Shown here: positions 25,212 to 34,365 of the stretch, in pieces
Position numbering within the stretch: the first letter of the stretch is position 1
Layout: every line of letters begins with the position of its first letter
Assembly: GCA_963835955.1 (NCBI GenBank)
Contig: CAWIHZ010000005.1
Span: 186,001 to 250,000 of the forward strand
Length of the DNA: 64,000 nucleotides
Reading direction: 5' to 3'
From: Roseiarcus sp963835955
GTDB lineage: Bacteria > Pseudomonadota > Alphaproteobacteria > Rhizobiales > Beijerinckiaceae
Translations under genes and position numbers: made by a program
The notes under the pieces: generated by a model
Seen by the model: only the letters and a program-made list of their open reading frames with translations
The model's database searches: none
Told to the model about the DNA's origin: nothing

Positions 25212-26649
25212 GCATCGCGTCGCAATCGAGATGCGCTTCGAGATGCGCGGCGAGTTGGTCGAGCGTGCGCTCGACCGTCGTCTCGTAGTCCAGCGTCGAC
25301 CGTGCGCCGAGCGACGCAAGCCAAGCCGCGCGCTGACGGTCGTCGGCGAACAGCCCATGCACATAGGCGCCGGCGATGCGACCGCTGGCGGAAGTCGCGC
25401 CGTCGCGCCGCCCATCGGCGAAGCTGAGCAGCGGCCGGGCGCGGTCGGGGCCGCTCGTCTGGCCGACATGCATCTCGTAGCCCTGAAACGGCGCCCCGTT
25501 GATGAGCGACTGGCCTTCGACCCGTCGCAAGGTTTTCTCGCCCGTCAGCACCGTCTCGACGTCGAGCAGCCCCAGACCCTCGACCACGCCCGGCGGCCCC
25601 TCCATTCCATCAGGGTCGGCGACGCGCTTGCCCAGCATCTGGTAGCCGCCGCAGACGCCAAGCACCCGGCCGCCGCGCCGCGCATGGGCGAGGAGGTCGA
25701 TGTCCCAGCCCTGCTCGCGAAAGAAGCCAAGATCTGCGATCGTCGCCTTGCTGCCGGGCAGGATCACGAGATCGGCGACCGGCAAGGGCTCGCCGGCGCC
25801 GACGAAGACGAGCCGCACCGCGGGCTCAAGGCGCAAGGGATCGAACTCGTCGAAATTGGCGATGCGCGCGAGGATCGGCACGGCGATTGTCGCCGCGCCC
25901 TCCGCCCGCGACTTCTTATCGCCGAGGCCAAACGAGTCTTCGGCCGGCAGGCGCGCGGCTTCGGCGAAAAACGGCAGGAGGCCGAAGGCGCGCCAGCCGG
26001 TGCGCTCGGCGAGCATCGCCATGCCGTCCGCGAACAGGCTGGCGTCGCCGCGGAACTTGTTGACGATGAAGCCGACGATCATCGCTAAGTCCTTGGGCGC
26101 GAGCGCGGCCTTGGTCCCGAGAATCTGCGGGAAGACGCCGCCGCGATCGATATCGCCGATCAGCGTCACCGGACAGGCCGCGGCGCGGGCGAAACCCATG
26201 TTGGCGATGTCGTCCCGGCGCAGATTGATTTCGGCCGAACTGCCCGCGCCTTCGATCAGGACGAGGTCGGCGTCGGCTTTCAGGCGCGCGAAGCTGCCGA
26301 GCACGGCGCCGAGCAGTTTGGGCTTGAGCGCCTGGTAGTCGCGCGCATTGGCGTTGCCGATCACGCGACCGCGCACGACGATCTGCGAGCCGATTTCGCT
26401 CTGCGGCTTCAACAGCACCGGGTTCATGTGAAGGCTCGGGGGAACGCCGCAGGCGCGGGCCTGCAGCGCCTGGGCGCGGCCGATCTCGCCGCCGTCATCC
26501 GTCACCGCGGCGTTGTTCGACATGTTCTGCGGCTTGAACGGAAACACGCGAAGACCACGCCGGGCGAAGGCGCGGCAGAGGCCGGCGACGATCAGCGATT
26601 TGCCGACGTCCGATCCCGTCCCCTGGAACATCAGCGCGCGGGCGGTCAA
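25195..26649 (-). CDS. cobQ: Cobyric acid synthase
   Basis: 484 residues. CobQ amidates side chains b, d, e and g of adenosylcobyrinic acid a,c-diamide using glutamine and ATP. TTG 26649 is preferred as start: it overlaps the cobO stop and gives the usual N-terminus 'MTARALMFQGTGSDVGKS' (P-loop-like dethiobiotin-synthetase domain); ATG 26631 is an alternative. The C-terminal class I amidotransferase domain has Cys333 in 'VLGVCGGYQMLGKRV'. It forms an operon with cobO on the minus strand and is convergent with cobD. Confidence 0.95.
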   Translation of the reverse strand: MTARALMFQGTGSDVGKSLIVAGLCRAFARRGLRVFPFKPQNMSNNAAVTDDGGEIGRAQALQARACGVPPSLHMNPVLLKPQSEIGSQIVVRGRVIGNANARDYQALKPKLLGAVLGSFARLKADADLVLIEGAGSSAEINLRRDDIANMGFARAAACPVTLIGDIDRGGVFPQILGTKAALAPKDLAMIVGFIVNKFRGDASLFADGMAMLAERTGWRAFGLLPFFAEAARLPAEDSFGLGDKKSRAEGAATIAVPILARIANFDEFDPLRLEPAVRLVFVGAGEPLPVADLVILPGSKATIADLGFFREQGWDIDLLAHARRGGRVLGVCGGYQMLGKRVADPDGMEGPPGVVEGLGLLDVETVLTGEKTLRRVEGQSLINGAPFQGYEMHVGQTSGPDRARPLLSFADGRRDGATSASGRIAGAYVHGLFADDRQRAAWLASLGARSTLDYETTVERTLDQLAAHLEAHLDCDAMLKVAR

Positions 26650-27251
26650 AACTCGACGCCCGCCTGCGCTCGCACGCCCGCCGCAAAGTGATGCTTAATG
26701 AGCGCGAATTCGGTGACGCAGTCGGCCGCGGCGATCAATTCCGGCTTGGCGTTGCGTCCGGTCACGACCACGTTGAGGTCAGGGCGGCGCGCGCTTAAGG
26801 CCGCGACCACGGCGTCGAGCTTCAGATAATCGTAGCGCAACGCGATGTTGAGTTCGTCGAGGACGAGGAGGCGGATCGACGCGTCCGCCATCATGCGCTT
26901 CGCCTCGGCCCAGGCGGCTTCAGCCGCCGCGACGTCGCGGACGCGGTCCTGCGTCTCCCAGGTGAAGCCTTCGCCCATCGTGCGCCATTCGACCTGAGCG
27001 CCGAAGCGCTCGATCGCGGTCCGCTCGCCGGTCGTCCAGGCGCCCTTGACGAACTGCACCACCCCGACCCGAAACCCGCGCCCGAGCGCGCGCAAGGCGA
27101 GCCCGAAGGCCGCGGTCGATTTGCCCTTTCCGGGGCCGGTGTGGACGATCAGCAGCCCCTTCTCGGCGATCGGCTTGCCGGCGACCTCCGCGTCCTGCGC
27201 CGCCTTGCGCTTGACCATCTTGGCTTTGTGCCGGTCGGCGGCTTCGTCCAT
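26646..27251 (-). CDS. cobO: Cob(I)yrinic acid a,c-diamide adenosyltransferase
   Basis: 201 residues from ATG 27251; a frame to 27317 exists but the family starts at 'MDEAADRHKAKMVKRKAAQ'. It transfers adenosyl from ATP to the cobalt(I) corrin. P-loop 'GPGKGKST' at 39-46, 'GVVQFVKGAWTTGERTAI', 'GEGFTWETQD' and 'VLDELNIALRYDYL' are characteristic. It overlaps cobQ by four bases. Its start is divergent from the riboswitch-controlled run; the intervening 100 bases hold the plus-strand promoter. Confidence 0.95.
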   Translation of the reverse strand: MDEAADRHKAKMVKRKAAQDAEVAGKPIAEKGLLIVHTGPGKGKSTAAFGLALRALGRGFRVGVVQFVKGAWTTGERTAIERFGAQVEWRTMGEGFTWETQDRVRDVAAAEAAWAEAKRMMADASIRLLVLDELNIALRYDYLKLDAVVAALSARRPDLNVVVTGRNAKPELIAAADCVTEFALIKHHFAAGVRAQAGVEF

Positions 27252-27321
27252 GTCCGTCCTCGCGAAGAGGCCGATGGCTAGCAGGTTTCGGCGCGCGCAG
27301 CCAACGCGTCGCCTCAAGCGT

Positions 27322-27350
27322 TTGACAACCTCTCGCGAAGCTGGAACATA
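27322..27350 (+). promoter_or_regulatory. Sigma70-type promoter ahead of the cobalamin riboswitch
   Basis: A perfect -35 hexamer TTGACA at 27322-27327 is followed after 17 bases by AACATA (27345-27350), a fair -10. Transcription would begin about 27357, at the 5' edge of the riboswitch. No mapped start is available, so this is a sequence-based call. Confidence 0.5.
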
Positions 27351-27353
27351 AAC

Positions 27354-27535
27354 CTCGCACGGTCCCTCGCATGTCCTTAGAGGGTGAAAAGGGAACGCGG
27401 TAGGCTCCTCGCCGATCCGCGGCCGCCCCCGCGACTGTGAGCGGCGTGCCGACGCTTTTTCGCCACTGGACTTTAAAGGGTCCGGGAAGGCGGCGTCGGC
27501 GACACGCCGCGAGCCAGGAGACCTGCCGTGCGCCG
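27354..27535 (+). promoter_or_regulatory. Cobalamin (AdoCbl-type) riboswitch
   Basis: All core elements are readable in order: CTCGCACGGTCCC, AGGGTGAAAAGGGAACGCGG, the conserved GCCCCCGCGACTGTGA, CGCCACTGG, GGGAAGGCGGC, and the B12 box GAGCCAGGAGACCTGCC at 27511-27527. Downstream, GGCCGCC-GGAGG-GGCGGCC (27549-27567) can form a hairpin with an SD-like loop and may belong to the expression platform. It precedes DUF1636-cobW-cobN and the rest of the rightward biosynthetic genes, so binding of B12 should shut down their expression. Confidence 0.95.
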
Positions 27536-27655
27536 AATTGATCCCCAGGGCCGCCGGAGGGGCGGCCGAGGAGCGCCGATGACGCCACGTTCAAAAACGC
27601 CGCATTCATTTCACGTTCGAGCCGTCGCCCCGCGCCCCGATTGACAGGCGCGATT

Positions 27656-28045
27656 ATGACATCGATCAGCCAATCCCCGGCTGTCGCGACGCTTCTCGTC
27701 TGCGTCACCTGCAAATCGGATCAGGGACAGGTCGGCGCATCGCTGTTCGGCGCGCTGGAGGCCCGGCTCGCCGACGACCCGGACATCGTTCTGCGCCCGG
27801 TCGAATGTCTCGCCGTCTGCAAGCGGCCGTGCACGGTGGCGCTGGCCGCGCGCGGCAAATGGTCCTACGTGGTCGGCGATCTCGACCGCGCCGAGCATCT
27901 CGAGGACATCGTGACCGCGGCGCGCCGCTACGCCGCGGCCGCCGACGGACTGGTTCCCTGGCGCGAACGCCCGCTCCCCTTTCGCAGGGGCATCGTTTCG
28001 CGCACGCCGCCGCTCGCGCTCGCTCATTCTCCACTCGGCAAATAG
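27656..28045 (+). CDS. DUF1636 family protein, ferredoxin-like, B12-regulated
   Basis: 129 residues from ATG 27656. The cysteine pattern 'LLVCVTCKSD' near the N-terminus and 'VECLAVCKRPCTVALAARGK' later fits DUF1636, a thioredoxin-like [2Fe-2S] ferredoxin fold in which four Cys bind a cluster or metal. It is the first gene after the cobalamin riboswitch and nine bases from cobW, a conserved arrangement in alphaproteobacteria. A role in electron supply to, or cobalt delivery for, corrin synthesis is inferred from context only. No membrane segment or signal peptide. Confidence 0.85.
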   Translation: MTSISQSPAVATLLVCVTCKSDQGQVGASLFGALEARLADDPDIVLRPVECLAVCKRPCTVALAARGKWSYVVGDLDRAEHLEDIVTAARRYAAAADGLVPWRERPLPFRRGIVSRTPPLALAHSPLGK

Positions 28046-28054
28046 GTTCGCTTC

Positions 28055-29083
28055 ATGCTCGCCAAAACTCCCGTCACCATCGTCACCGGCTTTCTCGGCG
28101 CCGGCAAGACGACGCTGATCCGCCATATTCTCGCCAATGCGGGCGGCCGGCGGCTGGCGCTCATCATCAACGAATTCGGCGACCTCGGCGTCGACGGCGA
28201 TCTGCTGCAAGGCTGCGCCGATGCGGCCTGCCCGCGCGAGGCGATCATCGAGCTCTCCAACGGCTGCATCTGCTGCACGGTCGCTGATGATTTCGCGCCC
28301 GCGGTGACGGCGCTGCTGGCGCGCGAGCCGAGGCCCGATCATATCGTCGTCGAGACCTCGGGCCTCGCGCTGCCGAAGCCGCTCGTCAAGGCCTTCGACT
28401 GGCCGGAACTGCGGACCAGGCTCACGGTCGACGGCGTCATCGCGGTGGTCGACGCCGCCGCCGTCGCCGAGGGCCGCTTCGCCGACGATCCGGCGCGGGT
28501 CGCCGAGCAGCGCGCCGCCGATCCGTCGCTCGATCACGACAACCCGCTCGAGGAGGTCTACGAGGACCAGCTTCTGTGCGCGGATCTGGTCGTGCTCAAC
28601 AAGGCCGATCTCGTCGAACCGCGCCGGATGGAGGCCCTACGCGCCGAGATCGCCAGCACGCTGCCGCGCGAGGTCAAGATCGCCGCGACCCGCGAGGGCG
28701 CGATCGACCCGAACATCCTGCTCGGCGTCCGGGCGGCCGCGGAGGACGATCTCGCCGCCCGGCCTTCGCATCACGACGCGCAAGGCGAGCACGATCACGA
28801 CGATTTCGAGACCTTCGTCGTCGCCATTCCCGCCACCAGCGACCCCGACGCGCTGCTCGACCGCCTGAGCGAAGCTACGCGCGCGCATGACATTCTGCGG
28901 GTGAAGGGTTTCGTCGAGGTCGCCGGCAAACCGATGCGGCTGCTGGTGCAGGGGGTCGGACGGCGCTTCCGGCGCGACTTCGAACGTCCATGGGCGCCCG
29001 GCGAATCCCGCGACGGCCGTCTGGTCGTGATCGCCCAGAAAGGCGTCGACCGCGCTGGCGTCGCCGCGGCGCTCGGCGCCTGA
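28055..29083 (+). CDS. cobW: Cobalamin biosynthesis GTPase CobW
   Basis: 342 residues, G3E-family metallochaperone thought to deliver Co(II) to the CobNST chelatase. P-loop 'GFLGAGKTT' (12-20), metal site 'CICC' (71-74, the CxCC motif), Walker B-like 'VVETSGLA', 'LNKADLV' for guanine binding, and a His-rich metal-binding linker 'HHDAQGEHDHDD' before the C-terminal CobW domain. It lies directly before cobN, consistent with handing over cobalt. Confidence 0.95.
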   Translation: MLAKTPVTIVTGFLGAGKTTLIRHILANAGGRRLALIINEFGDLGVDGDLLQGCADAACPREAIIELSNGCICCTVADDFAPAVTALLAREPRPDHIVVETSGLALPKPLVKAFDWPELRTRLTVDGVIAVVDAAAVAEGRFADDPARVAEQRAADPSLDHDNPLEEVYEDQLLCADLVVLNKADLVEPRRMEALRAEIASTLPREVKIAATREGAIDPNILLGVRAAAEDDLAARPSHHDAQGEHDHDDFETFVVAIPATSDPDALLDRLSEATRAHDILRVKGFVEVAGKPMRLLVQGVGRRFRRDFERPWAPGESRDGRLVVIAQKGVDRAGVAAALGA

Positions 29084-29096
29084 CGAGCCCGCCTCA

Positions 29097-32000
29097 ATGC
29101 ACATCCCCCGCATCGAGGTCCGGTCGCTCGACGAAACGGTCGAGGCGGTCGATCTCGGGCAGAGCGCGGCGGATATCGTGTTCCTGTCGTTTTCCGACAG
29201 CGACCTCAACGCGCTCGCGCGCGCCTATGATTTGGCCCCATCGCCCAAGCCGACGCTGAGGCTCGCCAGCCTCGCGGCGTTGCGCCATCCGTTCTCGATC
29301 GATCTTTATCTCGAGAGGGTGTGCGCGCACGCCCGCCTGGTCGTCGCCCGCGTGCTCGGCGGCGCCGACTATTGGCGCTATGGGGTCGACGAACTGGCGG
29401 CGCTGGGGCGCCGGCGCGGACGCAAACTGGCGTTGCTGCCGGGAGACCGACGCGCCGACCCGCGCCTCGCGGAAGCCTCGACCCTCGCGCCAGACGCGGT
29501 CGAGCGGTTGTGGCGCTATTTCGACGAGGGCGGCCCTGAGAACATGGCGGCCTGCTTCGCCTTTCTCGCCCATGAGCTCGGCGCCGTGGAGGAGGTCGCG
29601 CCGCCCGCGCCAGTCAGCGCTTTCGGCCGGTTCGACGGCGCCTGCCTCGAATCGACGCCGGGCGCGCCGCGCGCGCTGATCGTCTTCTATCGCTCGATCT
29701 ATCTCGCCGACGATCTTCAGCCGATCGAGGCTCTCGCCCGGTCGCTCGGCGCCAGGGGTTTCTCGACCACGGGCGTCTACGTGACGAGCCTCAAGGATGA
29801 AGCCGCGCTCGCGCCTCTGCGCGCGCTTATTCAGCGACAATCGTTCGATGTCGTCCTCAACGCGACCGCTTTTTCCGCCCAACTCGACGACGGCGAGGCG
29901 ACGGCGCTCGACGCCGTCGACGCTCCGGTGCTGCAGGTCGTGCTGGCGGGAATCGGGCTCGACGCATGGCGCGCCTCGCCGCGCGGGCTCGGCCCGGCGG
30001 ACCTGGCGATGCATGTCGCGCTGCCGGAGATCGACGGCCGTATCCTCACCCGGGCCATTTCCTTCAAGGCTCCGCGCGCGCGAGACCCGCTGACCCAGTT
30101 CGCGGCCATCGCTCATCAGCCGCTCGCCGACCGTGTCGCCTTCGTCGCCGAACTTGCGTCTTCCTGGACGACTCTCAGGCGCAAGGCGCCCTGCGAACGG
30201 CGCCTCGCCTGCGTGCTGCCCGACTATCCCGCGCGCGGCGGACGCACCGGCTACGCGGTCGGGCTCGACACGCCGGCAAGCGCGGTCGCGATCGCCGAAA
30301 CGCTGCGCGCGGCCGGATACGAGGTCGCCTCCAGCCTCGATGCGCCCGCATTGATCGCTCTCCTCGCCGAAGGGCCGCTGGAGCCGACGCTGACGCTTTC
30401 CGAATACGAAGCCGAACTCGCTTCGACCCCACCGGACTTTCAGCGATCGCTGCGATCGGCCTGGGGCGTAGCCGCCGCCGACCCGTGCGCGATTGAGGGC
30501 GCGTTCCGGTTCCGCTTTGCGCGGCTCGGCAAACTGATCGTTGCGGTCCAGCCCGACCGCGGCGATCCGGCTGAGCGCAAGGGCGACTATCACGACATGG
30601 CGCTGGCGCCTCGCCACGCCTATGTCGCGTTCCATTTCTGGCTCACGCGCAAGGAGCGCGTCGATGCGATGATTCAGCTCGGCGCGCACGGCACGCTGGA
30701 GTGGCTGCCGGGCAAGGCGGCGGCGCTGTCCGAAACCTGTGCGCCGGAAGTCGTGCTTGGCCCGACGCCCGTCATCTACCCGTTCATCGTCAATAATCCC
30801 GGCGAGGCGGCGCAGGCCAAGCGGCGGATCGGCGCGGTGACGATCGGCCACTTGACGCCGCCGCTGATCGTGGCCGGTTCGCATGGCGCGATCCTGGAGC
30901 TCGAAGGCCTGTTCGACGAATTCGCGCAGGCTCAGGCGCTCGATCCCCGCCGCGCGCGCGCCATCGCCAAGCTGATCCTCGAGCGCGGGGCGGCCACCGG
31001 ATTGCTGCAGGAATGCGCCGCCGACGGCAAGGGACCGGACGAGGCGCTGATCGCGCTCGATTCCTGGCTCTGCGAGCTCAAGGACATGCGGATCGGCGAC
31101 GGACTGCATGTGTTCGGCCGCTCGCCGGAGAGCGCCGCGGGCTACGCCGAAGGGCTCGACCTCGGAGCCGACGCGGCCGAAATTCTGGCCGAACGCATCG
31201 CCGCCTGCGGCGCGGATGAGTCGCTCGGGCTGCTGCGCGCGCTCGGCGGCCGCTTCGTGACGCCGGGCCCCGCCGGCGCGCCCGCGCGCGGCCGGCTCGA
31301 CGTGCTGCCGACCGGACGCAATCTCTACGCCATTGATCCGCGCTCGGCCCCGACCCGCAACGCCTGGGAGATCGGACGGCGCGCGGCCGAAGAAGTGATG
31401 GCGCGCTACGCGCAGGATCGGGGCGAATGGCCGCGACGGATCGTGCTCGATGTCTGGGGCTCGGCGACGATGCGCACCGGCGGCGACGATCTCGCCCAGG
31501 CCCTGGCGCTGATCGGGTGCCGGCCGACCTGGGACGCCGCGTCGAACCGGGTCAGCGGCTTCGAGGTGCTGCCGCTGGCGATGTTGGGCCGGCCGCGCGT
31601 CGATGTGACGCTGCGGATTTCCGGCCTGTTCCGGGACGTCTTTCCAAGTCAGATCGCGCTCTTCGCCGCCGCCGTTCGCGCTGTCGCGGCGCTCGAGGAA
31701 AGCGCCGACGACAATCCGCTCGCGGGGCTTGAAGACGAGAGCCTGGCGCGGGTGTTCGGCGCGGCGCCCGGCGCCTACGGCGTCGGACTCGGACGACGCA
31801 TCGCCCAGGGCGGCTGGAGCGAGCGGGCGGAGCTGGCGGAGGCCTATTTCGCCGCGACCAGCCACGCCTACGACGCCGAGGGACGGGAGCGGGAGGCGGC
31901 GGCGGAGTTTCGCGCCCGCGTCGCCGGCGCGGAGGCGTTTGTCCACACCCAGGACCTGCCCGGGCAGGACGCGCTCGACGCCGACGCGGTCGCCGAGCAT

Positions 32001-32444
32001 GAGGGTGGCTTCGCCGCCGCCGCCGCCGAGGTCGGCTCCAAAGCCGCGCTCTACCATCTCGATACGACCGCGCCCGGGGCCGTAACGGTGCGTCCGCTCG
32101 AACAGGAAATCGCGCGCGCGCTGCGCGGACGCGCCGCCAATCCGCGCTGGCTCGCCGGCCAGATGCGCCATGGCCACCGCGGCGCGGCGGAGATCGCCCA
32201 GTCGCTCGACAACCTCTATTGTTTCGCCGCGCTGACCGACGCGGTCAAAAGCGCGCAATTCGATCTGATGTTCGACGCGACGCTCGGCGACGACGCCGTG
32301 CGCGCGTTTCTCAATGAAGCGAATCGCCCGGCCGCGCGCCACATGGCGAGCGTGTTCGAGGAGGCGGCGCGACGTGGCTTCTGGCGCTCGCGCCGTAATT
32401 CCAGCGCGGGAATTCTTGCGTCGCTGCTGCAGGAGGCCGCATGA
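29097..32444 (+). CDS. cobN: Aerobic cobaltochelatase subunit CobN
   Basis: 1115 residues, the large substrate-binding subunit of the ATP-dependent CobN-CobS-CobT chelatase that inserts cobalt into hydrogenobyrinic acid a,c-diamide. It is colinear with known CobN: N-terminal 'GQSAADIVFLSFSDSDLNAL', 'AVVVTPDY'-like 'LPDYPARGGRTGYAVGLD', core 'IQLGAHGTLEWLPGKA', 'PVIYPFIVNNPGEAAQAKRR', 'SATMRTGGDDLAQAL' and C-terminal 'FDLMFDATLGDDAVRAFL'. cobS and cobT are not in this window. It overlaps cobG by four bases. Confidence 0.95.
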   Translation: MHIPRIEVRSLDETVEAVDLGQSAADIVFLSFSDSDLNALARAYDLAPSPKPTLRLASLAALRHPFSIDLYLERVCAHARLVVARVLGGADYWRYGVDELAALGRRRGRKLALLPGDRRADPRLAEASTLAPDAVERLWRYFDEGGPENMAACFAFLAHELGAVEEVAPPAPVSAFGRFDGACLESTPGAPRALIVFYRSIYLADDLQPIEALARSLGARGFSTTGVYVTSLKDEAALAPLRALIQRQSFDVVLNATAFSAQLDDGEATALDAVDAPVLQVVLAGIGLDAWRASPRGLGPADLAMHVALPEIDGRILTRAISFKAPRARDPLTQFAAIAHQPLADRVAFVAELASSWTTLRRKAPCERRLACVLPDYPARGGRTGYAVGLDTPASAVAIAETLRAAGYEVASSLDAPALIALLAEGPLEPTLTLSEYEAELASTPPDFQRSLRSAWGVAAADPCAIEGAFRFRFARLGKLIVAVQPDRGDPAERKGDYHDMALAPRHAYVAFHFWLTRKERVDAMIQLGAHGTLEWLPGKAAALSETCAPEVVLGPTPVIYPFIVNNPGEAAQAKRRIGAVTIGHLTPPLIVAGSHGAILELEGLFDEFAQAQALDPRRARAIAKLILERGAATGLLQECAADGKGPDEALIALDSWLCELKDMRIGDGLHVFGRSPESAAGYAEGLDLGADAAEILAERIAACGADESLGLLRALGGRFVTPGPAGAPARGRLDVLPTGRNLYAIDPRSAPTRNAWEIGRRAAEEVMARYAQDRGEWPRRIVLDVWGSATMRTGGDDLAQALALIGCRPTWDAASNRVSGFEVLPLAMLGRPRVDVTLRISGLFRDVFPSQIALFAAAVRAVAALEESADDNPLAGLEDESLARVFGAAPGAYGVGLGRRIAQGGWSERAELAEAYFAATSHAYDAEGREREAAAEFRARVAGAEAFVHTQDLPGQDALDADAVAEHEGGFAAAAAEVGSKAALYHLDTTAPGAVTVRPLEQEIARALRGRAANPRWLAGQMRHGHRGAAEIAQSLDNLYCFAALTDAVKSAQFDLMFDATLGDDAVRAFLNEANRPAARHMASVFEEAARRGFWRSRRNSSAGILASLLQEAA

Positions 32445-33739
32445 GCGCGATCGCGCCGCGGGCAAAGGGCTGGTGTCCCGGGGCCGTGCGGCCGATGGAG
32501 ACCGGCGACGGGTTGCTGGTTCGCGTGCGCGCGAGCGCGGGACGATTGTCGCTCGATCAGGCCGCGGCCATCGCCGAGGCCGCGATTGCCTGCGGCAACG
32601 GCGCGCTGAGCCTCTCCGGGCGCGGCAATCTTCAATTGCGCGGCGTAAGCGAGCGGACCCTGCCCGGATTGCACGCCCGCCTCGGCGCCGTCGGCCTCAT
32701 CGACTCGGACCCCGAGATCGAGCGGCTGCGCAACATTGTCGTCAGCCCGCTCGCCGACATTGACGGCGAAGCCGCGTTCGACCTCGCGCCGGGCGTGGCC
32801 TCGCTCGAGATGCGGCTGGCGGAAGACGCGCGCTTGCGGCGGCTGCCGGCGAAATTCAGTTTTGTCCTCGACGCCCTCGGCCGCCTGCCTGTTGGCGACA
32901 TCGACGCGGACATTCGATTTGAGGCTGACGCGAGCGCCGGCAGTGCGAATTTCGCCGTCTTTCTCGCCGGCGAGGACGAACTCGCCGCGGCATGCGGCGT
33001 CGCCGAGGCGGGCGAGGCCGCGGCGCGGCTCGCCTCGGGCTTTCTCGCCTCGGCCGGCGCCGGCGCGGCGCGGCGGATGCGCGCGCTGGTTGAGCGCATC
33101 GGGGCCAAGGCTGTGTTCGCCGAGGCAGGATTCGAGACCCGGCCGGCCAGGCGATCGCAACGCCGCGCGTCGCTCGGCGACCTTCTTGGGACCCAGATGT
33201 TCGGCGGCGCGATCGTCGTCGGCGCTGCGGCGGCGTTCGGCGCCATCGAGGCGAAAAGCCTGAAGGCGCTGATCGAGCGCGCGGGGGCTTTGGGCGCGAA
33301 CGGCCTGCGGCTCACGCCGTGGCGGGCGTTCTTGATCGTCGGCCTCGAACCGCGCCGCGCCCCCTCGTTGGTCGCAGCCAGCGCCAAGCTCGGGTTCATC
33401 CTCGACCCGGACGATCCGCGGCTTCGCGTCGTCGCCTGTCCGGGCGCGCCGGCCTGCCTGCACGCCCATCGCCGCTTGCGCGAGGACGCGACCCGCTGGG
33501 CGGCGCTGCTGCCCAAGGGCGAGGGGCTCGCGCTGCATCTGAGCGGCTGCGCCAAGGGCTGCGCGCGACCGGCGCCGACGCCGGCGACCCTGACCGCGAC
33601 CGGCGCCGGCTACGACCTCGTCCTTCAGGGAAGGGCGGGGGATCCGCCCGCGCGGCGCGGCCTTTCGAGCGAGACGGTCGGGGAATTTCTTTTGAACGAA
33701 GGCGCGAGGTTTCTCGCCGTCCCAGGGCGGTCGGCCTAA
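32441..33739 (+). CDS. cobG: Precorrin-3B synthase CobG
   Basis: 432 residues, ferredoxin-nitrite/sulfite reductase-like monooxygenase that uses O2 for ring contraction chemistry on precorrin-3A; it marks the aerobic pathway. The [4Fe-4S] ligands are visible as Cys333 and Cys339 in 'VVACPGAPACLHAHR' and Cys370 and Cys374 in 'SGCAKGCARP'. The N-terminal 'KGWCPGAVRPMETGDGLLVR' and 'SGRGNLQLRGV' are typical of the nitrite-reductase half-domain. It overlaps cobN and shares TAATG with cobH. Confidence 0.94.
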   Translation: MSAIAPRAKGWCPGAVRPMETGDGLLVRVRASAGRLSLDQAAAIAEAAIACGNGALSLSGRGNLQLRGVSERTLPGLHARLGAVGLIDSDPEIERLRNIVVSPLADIDGEAAFDLAPGVASLEMRLAEDARLRRLPAKFSFVLDALGRLPVGDIDADIRFEADASAGSANFAVFLAGEDELAAACGVAEAGEAAARLASGFLASAGAGAARRMRALVERIGAKAVFAEAGFETRPARRSQRRASLGDLLGTQMFGGAIVVGAAAAFGAIEAKSLKALIERAGALGANGLRLTPWRAFLIVGLEPRRAPSLVAASAKLGFILDPDDPRLRVVACPGAPACLHAHRRLREDATRWAALLPKGEGLALHLSGCAKGCARPAPTPATLTATGAGYDLVLQGRAGDPPARRGLSSETVGEFLLNEGARFLAVPGRSA

Positions 33740-34365
33740 TGCGCAGCTACACCTATGAAAAGGACGGCGCGGCGATCTACCGCCGGTCCTTCGCCATCAT
33801 CCGCCGGGAGGCGGAGCTCGACCGGTTCTCGGCGATCGAGGAGCGGGTCGCGGTCAGAATCATTCATGCCTGCGGCATGACCGAGGCGGCGCGCGATCTC
33901 GTCTTCGCGTCCGGCGCGGCGGAGGCGGCGGAGCGGGCGCTTGGCGCCGGCGGGCCGATCTTCTGCGACTCGCGCATGGTCGCCGAGGGCGTCACGCGCG
34001 CCCGGCTTCCCGCGAACAACGACGTCGTCTGCGCGCTTTCCGACCCCTCGACCCCGGCGCTCGCCGCAAGGCTCGGCACGACCCGGACGGCCGCGGCGAT
34101 CGATCTCTGGCTGCCTCGGCTTTCCGGCGCCGTGGTCGCGATCGGCAATGCGCCGACGGCGCTGTTTCGTCTGCTCGAGCTGATTGCGGGCGGCGCGCCG
34201 CGTCCCGCCGCGATCATCGGCATGCCGGTCGGGTTCGTCGGCGCGGCCGAATCGAAGGAGGCGCTGATCGAGAGCGGCCTGCCCTCGATCGTCGTTCGCG
34301 GACGCAAAGGCGGAAGCGCGATGGCGGCGGCGACGGTCAATGCGCTGGCGAGCGCGGCCGAGTGA
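33739..34365 (+). CDS. cobH: Precorrin-8X methylmutase CobH
   Basis: 208 residues from ATG 33739 (TAATG overlap with cobG). It moves the C11 methyl to C12 to give hydrogenobyrinic acid. The catalytic His is in 'VRIIHACGMTEAARDLVF', with 'IFCDSRMVAEGVTRARLP', 'AIGNAPTALFRLLELI' and 'IGMPVGFVGAAESKEAL' all characteristic. Soluble enzyme. It overlaps cobI by four bases (GTGA). Confidence 0.95.
   Translation: MRSYTYEKDGAAIYRRSFAIIRREAELDRFSAIEERVAVRIIHACGMTEAARDLVFASGAAEAAERALGAGGPIFCDSRMVAEGVTRARLPANNDVVCALSDPSTPALAARLGTTRTAAAIDLWLPRLSGAVVAIGNAPTALFRLLELIAGGAPRPAAIIGMPVGFVGAAESKEALIESGLPSIVVRGRKGGSAMAAATVNALASAAE

Noticed and set aside
29094..32465. Long open frame on the minus strand opposite cobN
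   Set aside because: Antisense shadow of a clearly conserved CobN; composition is dominated by Arg/Gly/Glu with no motifs.
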